Below, one piece after another: positions 56,978 to 64,000 of a DNA stretch of 64,000 nt. This stretch comes from Nannobrachium achirus (lineage: Eukaryota; Chordata; Actinopteri; Myctophiformes; Myctophidae). The stretch lies in NCBI GenBank assembly GCA_963921795.1, contig OY997641.1, forward strand, positions 52,491,716 through 52,555,715. The letters are read 5' to 3'. Numbering within the stretch: the first letter of the stretch is position 1; each line of letters begins with the position of its first letter. The notes below the pieces were generated by a model. That model was not told the DNA's origin and made no database searches. It worked only from the letters and a program-made list of their open reading frames with translations. A program made the position numbers and the translations under genes.

Positions 56978-58400
56978 CTATGGAGAGACAAAACATGTGA
57001 GCTCAATAAATATAAATATTTAACACATAATCTTTTTTCTTTATACATAATCGTCAGTAAGACATAATCGTCATCGTTGTTGGGCAGAAACCAGCTCCAA
57101 TCTCTCTTTTTTTTTTACGTTATACTTTTATTTTTGATAAATCCTATTGAACACGAACCAATGAAAAGTATGTCTCACTAAACGATCCAATGGAGTTAAG
57201 TAAGTTTAGTCACCAAACCTTCTAACTGCATTAGAGATTATGAACAAGGAGATTATTTTTCTTATTCACTTAGGCATAATAGAATCCGAGATAAATGTGA
57301 AAATGAAAAAGCAGGCAAGGCCTTGTCTGCCATTCGAACCCAGACTGGCTACCATCATGTGAAATAAATGTAGGCCTAGATTTAGTTTTTAAAACCTAAT
57401 GATTGTTGTTACTGTATGCCAATGTGATTAAACTACTGCGTAACCAGTAGAGTAGACATATGAGAACCCTGTGTATGCTTTGACAAATGGTGAGAAATAA
57501 GGTAAAATGTACATGATTTAAACTAGTTAACAAGATAGGTGAGCCCAAGGAAGAGTGTGCGGTGTTACATTGGCATTTTATTCCCTACAAAATGTTAAAA
57601 TATAAAATATAAGGCCATCTGTTATTTTGCACATTTTGACAAAATACATTCTTGAATAATAATCTGTGTCTCATGTACTGTACACCTCAAACACCAAACT
57701 GGTCAATTCAGGTTTGTGTCTTAGTACATGCTATGAGCTTATTATCTGGTGTGTCTTTAAGCATTCCATTTCCTCATAAAGGGCGAGCTGGAAAAGTGGC
57801 ATTTGACATGTGTTAGGCATGTGCCTGTTGCCAAAGTGGCATATGCTGTTGCCAAAGTGGCATATGCTCCATTTCCTTGTGATTATGGAAGGCTATGTAT
57901 AGGACTTGTTATTACAATCATATTAGTGTAATGCAGTAGCCCGAAAGCAAGACCTGTTGTGTTTATTGTGTGTTTTGTATAACTGTGCCAACATGCAATT
58001 TTCTATGCAGGGGTTTTGACCCCCAAAAAAACCAACATCTTTTGGCCTAGAGTGCAGCCACCCGGGTTCGCTTGGTGCCTGGGAGGATGACGCTTATTTG
58101 AATCTCTGGGAATTGGCAGCCCTAGTTACAACATATAGGAATGCTGGTTGCAACCATGCCTTCAATAGCAACTAAATGCTATATGTAATCAGGTAGCATT
58201 AAGATACAACACAGGATTGTTGTGTTAAAAAGTCCACCACTGGAAACAGTGTTGTGTCCAAAACCTATTTTTATGACCATAAATTGGACCTACAGGCATT
58301 TTGATTGTGAGCTTGTAGATTTCAAAAAAGAATATTGACAAATGTTCTCTGAGATTGGAGTCCAAGTAATCAGTGCATTAAACCAGTGATTAAATGAACA
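56978..58400. other. First intron (5' UTR) of the kinase gene
   Basis: No exon supported. AT-rich, with a half copy of the dispersed palindrome at 58304-58326 (GATTGTGAGCTTGTAGATTT) and a short direct repeat GCCAAAGTGGCATATGCT near 57830-57870. Confidence 0.4.
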
Positions 58401-58407
58401 AACTCAC

Positions 58408-58505
58408 CCTGTTCTGGTTCATTCAGCTGCCAGTAGATCAACTTCAAACAACTTCTGCTAAGAAAACAGCTCCATAAGAGAGAAAGCTATAGTGAAACTC
58501 ATAGA
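58408..58505 (-). other. 5' UTR exon of the kinase gene (predicted)
   Basis: A strong donor AACAGG|GTGAGT ends at 58408 on the minus strand. The upstream limit is set only by the TATA-like box at 58530-58543, so the start near 58505 is an estimate. No ATG frame of note inside. It would splice to the acceptor at 56978. Confidence 0.5.
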
Positions 58506-58529
58506 ACTAAGTGGTGAAAAGATCAGGAC

Positions 58530-58617
58530 TTTATTTATTTACAGTGGATGAAAAACGAGCTCTGCTTTCGTTTTCCTGTATTGTAGTTCTGCTTCCCAAC
58601 TGCCACTCTGGTATTGG
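58530..58617 (-). promoter_or_regulatory. Kinase-gene promoter with ISRE-like, TATA-like and CCAAT motifs
   Basis: On the minus strand, in order: CCAAT (58617-58613), GGAAAACGAAAG (58576-58565), which fits the IRF/ISRE core GAAANNGAAA, and GTAAATAAATAAAG (58543-58530) as a TATA-like box. Spacing to the predicted 5' UTR exon is normal. Interferon response is inference from the motif. Confidence 0.5.
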
Positions 58618-58900
58618 ATTGTGCTCCACTTCCTGTCTCATCTGGAGTAATGATAGTGAATGTGCAGTCATCATATTGTAGCAAATAGAGTGGTGTAAAC
58701 TACATTATTTGATTTGATAATTTGATATCATCATTTATATTGTGTATTATTTGTGTGTCGACGTTCACATGATGCCATGAGTTCAAAACATCTTTTCAAA
58801 AACTGGAGGACAGCTCTCCAACATACTGCGTCTCAGTGACAGTGTAGGCTGCAGTTCTCAGTTTCTACTTTCCACCAGTGGTGAAAAACTATATATATAT

Positions 58901-59239
58901 TAGGGGTGCAACATATCGAATCGAATATCGAACCGAACCGAGAAATATCGAACCGAATGACCCTGTACCGAACAATACAATACAATACCACTCCACATCC
59001 ACATTCCCCTGGAACCATCTCAAGGACCCCTAGGGTTCCGCAGAGCCCACTTAGAGAACCACTACCCTATCGGTTGGGTACCGTATTGTTCAAAGTTAAA
59101 ACAAAAAAATACATAGTTATAAAAATACATTTATAAATCAAGGACATTTCTGTTTATTTTTTGTATCGAGAAAGTATCGAACCGTGACACCAAAATACTG
59201 AACCAAACCGAACCGTGAATTTTGTGTATCGTTGCACCC

Positions 59240-59242
<3 letters not shown>
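58901..59242. mobile_element. hAT-type MITE upstream of the kinase promoter
   Basis: Ends TAGGGGTGCAAC and reverse complement GTTGCACCCCTA. ATATATAT on both sides could be the 8-bp duplication. The interior has ATCGAACCGAACCG words. A (TA)n run follows to 59283. Confidence 0.65.
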
Positions 59243-59287
<45 letters not shown>

Positions 59288-59308
59288 TTATTATAATTAT
59301 TATCCTTA

Positions 59309-60870
59309 TTGTCTCCACCAGCCGAAGGCATGGGGGAGAGTATGTTTTCCCCTCCGTCCGTCCGTGTGTCCGTCCGTCCGTCCGTGCGTGCGTGCGTCCG
59401 TCCGTGCGTCCTCGCAGTTTGTGAGCACCTAATCTCAGTCGCCGTTGGCCCGGACGCTGCCAAAGTGAGCACACACACTCCCTGGATGCCAATCTAGAAC
59501 CTCTGCCCTAAATTTTTCAAATGGGCCTTTTCTAGCGCCACCTAGTGGCCGATGTTCGCAAAACACATTTCGGTGCACTACTCTTACAGATTTTGGCCAA
59601 AAATCCTACAAATCGGTAGGCAGTATCTCGACAGTCATGTGATCGACACGGATCTGTCTGATTTTGCATATTCCATCCTGATTGGCTAAGATTGGCTTCC
59701 AAAGTTTGTAGGATTGAGCTAACCTGACTTTCGCCAGAGGGTGACAGCATTGCGTTGCATTGCTTACCATCTGGGCTCGCTCCGGCAGAACCGATGTAAG
59801 GGGCGGGCCATTTTTTCAAATTCTATAGCAGGTGATTGGATATGGCCGTCTCTCTGTCACAGTCTGGGAGTGCCAACTCCAACCACTCATATTGGCCTGT
59901 CTGCATGACGTTGCACCCAGAATCTGCCTCCTGGGTTTCCACGTGGTCTGCAATCAGACTCTATTGGCTCAGAGCCGCTCAGAGCCCGCCCATAGCTGCC
60001 GCTGATTGGTCCGGCCCGGGACTTTACGAGTGTTATCAACTCTGCCGGACCGAGCCCAGATGGTAAAGCAATGCAACGCAATGCTGCCACCATCTGGCGA
60101 AAGTCAGGTTAGGATTGAGCCGTTTGGAACAAAATGCCTCAAATCCCAAACGCAAAGTGCAATCATCATGAAATCGCGCACACACGTTCCCACTAGGTCG
60201 AAGAAGAAATGCCACTTAAAATTTTTGAAATCAGCCTCATGGTGGCACTATAACAGGGTGATTTGTGGTTTTACCTATAACTCCACCGATCAGTTTCAAA
60301 CTTTGTAAGCGCACTCCCTAGAGGCTAAGGATAAACCTTTGCCCTGCATTTTTCACATCAGCCTTTTATAGCGCCACCTTTGGGCCGACTTATGTAAAAC
60401 GCATTTTTGGATATTACTCCTTGAGATTTTATCCAAAAATCACGCAAATCGGTACACAGTATCTCTATAGTCATGTGATCAAGTACGATCCGTCTGATAT
60501 TTCATATTCCATCCTGATTGGCTAATATTAGCTTCCAAAGTTTGCAGGATTGCTCCGTTTTTGAACAAAATGCCTCAAATCATCAACCATGCTTGCGATT
60601 ACCGTGAAATTTGCCACACATATTCCCACTAGGTCAAGGAACAAATGCTACCTTTTTCACATTGGCTTGTTATAGCGCCACCAGCAGGTAGACTTTAGCA
60701 AAACATATTTTTGGAACAATGCTTCAAATCATGCATGCAGCGTCCGATTGCCATGAAAGATCTAAGGTGAAGAACACATGCCACCCTTTTTACATTGGCC
60801 TATAATACAGTAGCACCACCAGGACGCACGGCCTGGTGGAGACCTGTGCTCGGAAGAGCACTGCTTCTAG
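59309..60870 (+). mobile_element. Non-autonomous Helitron, family B, copy 2
   Basis: Same start (GTCTCCACCAGCCGAAGGCA), (CCGT)n stretch and 3' end (GTGCTCGGAAGAGCAC, TGCTT, CTAG before T) as 22105-23244, with over 95 percent identity by eye outside insertions. Interrupted by a MITE at 59720-60111. Confidence 0.7.
59720..60111. mobile_element. Mutator-like MITE, 9-bp target duplication
   Basis: GGATTGAGC at 59711-59719 and 60112-60120. Ends TAACCTGACTTTCGCCAGA, with inverted similarity continuing about 90 bases (GCAGCATTGCGTTGCATTGC region). The empty site is seen in the other Helitron copy near 22490. A 9-bp duplication with long inverted ends fits Mutator-like elements. Confidence 0.8.
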
Positions 60871-60872
60871 TT

Positions 60873-60988
60873 AGTGGCCAAGGCCACGAAGTGGCAAATG
60901 GCCACTCATTGATATTGGACTTCATCATTAGTGGCCAAGGCCACGAAGTGGCAAATGGCCACTCATTGATATTGGACTTCATCATTAC
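60873..60988. repeat. 58-bp direct repeat, two exact units
   Basis: AGTGGCCAAGGCCACGAAGT...GACTTCATCATT occurs twice in a row, apparently without change. It begins directly after the Helitron 3' end and each unit contains the palindrome GTGGCCAAGGCCAC. Confidence 0.85.
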
Positions 60989-62030
60989 TATTATTATTAT
61001 TATTCTTCCGCCACTTTTTCTCTAGCGGCTAGACCGTGCAGTCGCTTTTTACGAAACTCGGCAGTATGGCAGAGGACTATGCCAAACGGCTAAAACGTGA
61101 AGCTCGCAACAATCGGCCAAAGGGTGGCGCTGTAGGAAGCCTTTGAAAAATGCCAACTTTGAACAGGTGTAGCTCATGCCCTGTTTTAGGTACAGCAATG
61201 AAACCTGTATACACTTATGCGTCTCCTCATGCCGAACAACTTTTACGCTCTGACTTTTGACCTCTGACCTTTACTTCTCCCACCATTTTGAATTATATGA
61301 AAAACAGTCAAAATCTATCTCCTCCTGGGATTTTCGCATAACGTGCACGGAACTTTTTTTACATGAACTTTGGACCAATACGGTCATCACACAGCGGCCG
61401 GATTTTCTTTAAAGCGAAACATTATTTTTTAATAATTCACTCAATGTTGCAGTTATATGCAAATTATTCTTCTGCCTCTAAATCATACATGCAAAGTGAC
61501 ACGTTCATGGCATTTGGCAAATATGTAGACGGTTAGTCCAAATATCACTGAAAGCAATCTTACTCCAATTGGCCAAAGGGGGGCGCTATACGAAGCGTTT
61601 GAAAACTCAAACTTTAAAGGGGCATAAGTCATGCCTCGTTTCGTTTGAAGACATGCAACTTGCTTACACGCGTGCCTTGACTCAAGCGGAAGACATCTGT
61701 GTCTTTGTTAAGTAAGCTCCGCCCTTAGATTTTCCGCCATTTTGAGCAGTTTGTAAAACACTTAAACCCGCTTTTATTCCGGAACTTTCGCGTCACGTGC
61801 ACGGAACTTTTTTTACATGAACTTTGGACCAATATCTAAAGATCTGTCAGATCGGATTTTTTAAAAATTGAAACATGCTTTTTTAATAATTCAATCAACA
61901 TTGCAAGTGTTATGTAAATTATTCTTCTGCCTCTAAAACATACATGCAAAGTAAAATTTTCATGATGAACTACTGTAGAGGGTAAGTCCAAATATCACTG
62001 AAACCAAAAAGAATCATATTTGACCTGGGG
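60989..62030. repeat. Interspersed repeat with two related halves
   Basis: Two halves (about 61085-61500 and 61560-61970) share GGCCAAAGG.GGCGCT, CACGTGCACGGAACTTTTTT or a variant, ACATGAACTTTGGACCAATA and ATTATTCTTCTGCCTCTAAA. Non-coding. Confidence 0.65.
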
Positions 62031-62091
62031 ACCCCCCACCCTGACGTGAGTAGGGTTTTCCCATGATCTGGGCCTTAGGCTAGATGCAGAA

Positions 62092-62572
62092 TAGAGCTGG
62101 GACATTCGCGAACGAATCAAATCTTTTGAACGGCTCTTTGAAGTGAACGTTGGGATCCGGTTCGCGCAGTAGAGAGCCGTTCATTTGGGGGGGAGACCCC
62201 CTCCCCCCAATTCAACATCTCCTTGCTACTCCACTGAGTACTGACTGAGTACAGTGAGTGAGTGAGAGAGAGAGAACAAGTGGAGGAGCGAGTTCATTGT
62301 TGCCTGCTTGTTTTTTTAGGTGTTTTATGAATAAAAAGTCAAGGTAGCTTAATTTACACACACATTTTATGAAAAGGGTACATACTAAATTGTGATCTCA
62401 ACTGTCAGCAGAGGAATGTGGTGCCACCTTGTGGATTCATGTTTAAACAAATTCTTCTTAAAAATATATAAATATACAAGGAGCCAAATGAGCCAGTCTT
62501 TTGAACGGCTCTTTTTAGTGAGCCAGATCGATGGTACTGTCTCACTTCAAAGAGCCATAAATCCCACCTCTA
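62092..62572. mobile_element. hAT-type element, exact 8-bp target duplication
   Basis: ATGCAGAA at 62084-62091 and 62573-62580. Ends TAGAGCTGGGA and reverse complement TCCCACCTCTA. Contains GAACGGCTCTTTGAAGTGA words near both ends. Confidence 0.8.
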
Positions 62573-62628
62573 ATGCAGAATAGACCCAAACACAGCTGCC
62601 CAGCAATTTGCAATCAAACCACACCCAG

Positions 62629-63300
62629 TATAAAGTCAGTCTTTCTGCAGTAACTTGCTCAGTGTGGTCCACAACACTGGAGGTGTTACAGGCAGCAGGT
62701 ATGTACTCTTTATTTATTTCAACAACTATTCCAAGTTCTGACAGTTTAATTCATTCATTATTTATACTTACCCATGCAATAATTTGACTTTTAGATACCA
62801 TACCTACCTGATCCACTCGCTACACTGGCTGTGTGAATGAGGAACATTGTGACTTGGTGAGTGACCATGTGCTCTGTAATGTTTTTTGGGATTTAAATGT
62901 ACAAAATATTTATTTTTGAATGTAATGCTTGTATGTAAGCTGCTAAATTGATTATTGAATTGATGTATTTTGAGTTTAAAGACGGCTTGTAGATCAGCAG
63001 ATTAGCAGAATATTTTTTTAAGCTGGTAGATCGGCAGATTAACTGAATTTGTTATTTTGTATTCATTTTATTTTATATTCATTTTGCCTTTTTCTCTGTA
63101 TCCAGTCCAGGTTTTTTGGCTAGGAACTGAACTGAATGATGGCAAGCCAGCCCTGTACAATCCCTGTATGATCCCAGTCCTGTTTCACCTATGGTCATGG
63201 GTAGGAAACTCAGCGGCAGCAACTCGTACACAAACATTCCCCCCAGTTCTCTCAATCCCAATCTACACTTTGCCCTATATGAACATTGAACACTCTGACT
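62629..63300 (+). ncRNA. Candidate spliced transcript with TATA box
   Basis: TATAAAG at 62629-62635, then a possible exon 1 to GGCAGCAG|GTATGT (62698), exon 2 between TTTTAG (62795) and GACTTG|GTGAGT (62856), and exon 3 after TCTGTATCCAG (63106). All frames of exon 2 have stops, so the front part is non-coding. Exon 3 is open for about 64 codons (VFWLGTELNDGKPALYNPCM) without known domain. Neither a polyadenylation signal nor homology is seen. Confidence 0.3.
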
Positions 63301-64000
63301 GACTTGACTACCAAGAACTTTGACCGGACTGATATTTGGGAATCAAATGTGAATATCAACTGTATGCATTCATGCTTTATTTTCCTTTTCCTTTTTCAAT
63401 ATAATCTCTCACAATACAGTTTGGTCTCTTGAGTTTTATTTAATGTTGTCATCAATGTAATTCCTCCAACCAACACCTTCTTCTGCAACAACAGGTGTAG
63501 CATATGCTTTGTAGAGGGAAAGTATAAATTGCTAGTGGACCAACTACAAGCCAATGCATTTTAATGTTTATGCCTGCCAGTTTATTGAATGATTGGGGTG
63601 GTGGTTATAATGGGTGTGGCCACTTCTCCTGGGTCTCTCCTGGACTGCTGTGGGCTGTTTCTCGAGTAATAGGAACATGCCAAGTGCTGTGAAGGAGAAG
63701 GGGTTTCAAGGGTTTCAGAGTAATTTGTTTATTTAAATTGTTATTGAGTTTCCACCCAAATTATATTTGTTTAATAGTAACGCATCTTTTTTGTGACATG
63801 TATGTGTTTAGCTGTAAAATTGAAAAAACAATGTAATAATAATGCATCTTTAGTGTATAGGTTAATTTTAGGCAATGGGTTATTTTGGAAGTATTTAAGT
63901 ATTGTTGCTAATTGGGGCTGTGTCCTGTGGTACAGTCCACTTCTATTTAAAGGAGGCCACAGGGACAGACAAGGTAGTTAGTTGGACCTGCACTGAAGTG
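63301..64000. other. No gene recognised at window end
   Basis: AT-rich. A TATTTAAAGG box near 63944-63953, just before the window end, could be a promoter for something beyond it. Confidence 0.3.

Overview
The window looks like a teleost fish nuclear chromosome. The reasons are short spliced exons with GT-AG borders, PYD, CARD and death-domain sequences of the kind fish innate-immunity genes carry, an IRE1-type kinase of a fish-expanded type, and dense hAT, Helitron, L1, Nimb-like and tRNA-SINE repeats with long (CA)n and (GACA)n arrays. I cannot name the species.

The main host gene lies on the minus strand and runs from a promoter near 58.6 kb down to about 21.3 kb. Three exons (56977-56458, 56344-56172, 45974-45763) encode a complete IRE1-type protein kinase core with VAVK, HRD and DFG. 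The next exon (44262-43838) does not encode the KEN ribonuclease expected after an IRE1 kinase. It encodes a TAFH/NHR1 domain like that of TAF4, and the splice phases agree. After some short exons come a Gln/Pro-rich exon (36692-36425), a linker exon (36330-36230), a 49-bp exon (24362-24314), a 72-bp exon (22047-21976) and a terminal exon holding a death domain and a stop (21556-21279). A CARD-like exon with its own stop (23830-23612) has the phase to follow the linker exon directly, so it may be an alternative tail. A PYD exon (11922-11653) further along the same strand probably starts a separate gene. An ISRE-like motif and a TATA-like box stand at the kinase promoter. The set suggests an inducible innate-immune signalling protein: kinase, TAFH, flexible linker, death fold.

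Most other sequence is repeats. From 0 to 11 kb there are MITEs, two Helitron copies in inverted orientation, two different MITEs carrying telomere-like repeats, and a Merlin transposase remnant split by a MITE. From 12 to 20 kb there are a possible small plus-strand gene (16.2-18.2 kb), hairpins and duplications. From 25,069 to 36,041 there is one L1 element with 15-bp target duplications, itself invaded by a Nimb-like LINE and DNA elements. From 46,239 to 55,777 there is a hAT-type element with an 8-bp target duplication that has received a young Ty3/Gypsy element, a satellite array and a second hAT with a MITE inside it. All of this sits in one kinase intron. From 59 to 64 kb there are another Helitron with a Mutator-like MITE, hAT elements, and a weak plus-strand spliced transcript candidate with a TATA box.

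A short palindrome related to GATCTACAAGCTCACA recurs as whole or half copies about 16 times in the window and is not explained by any element recognised here.
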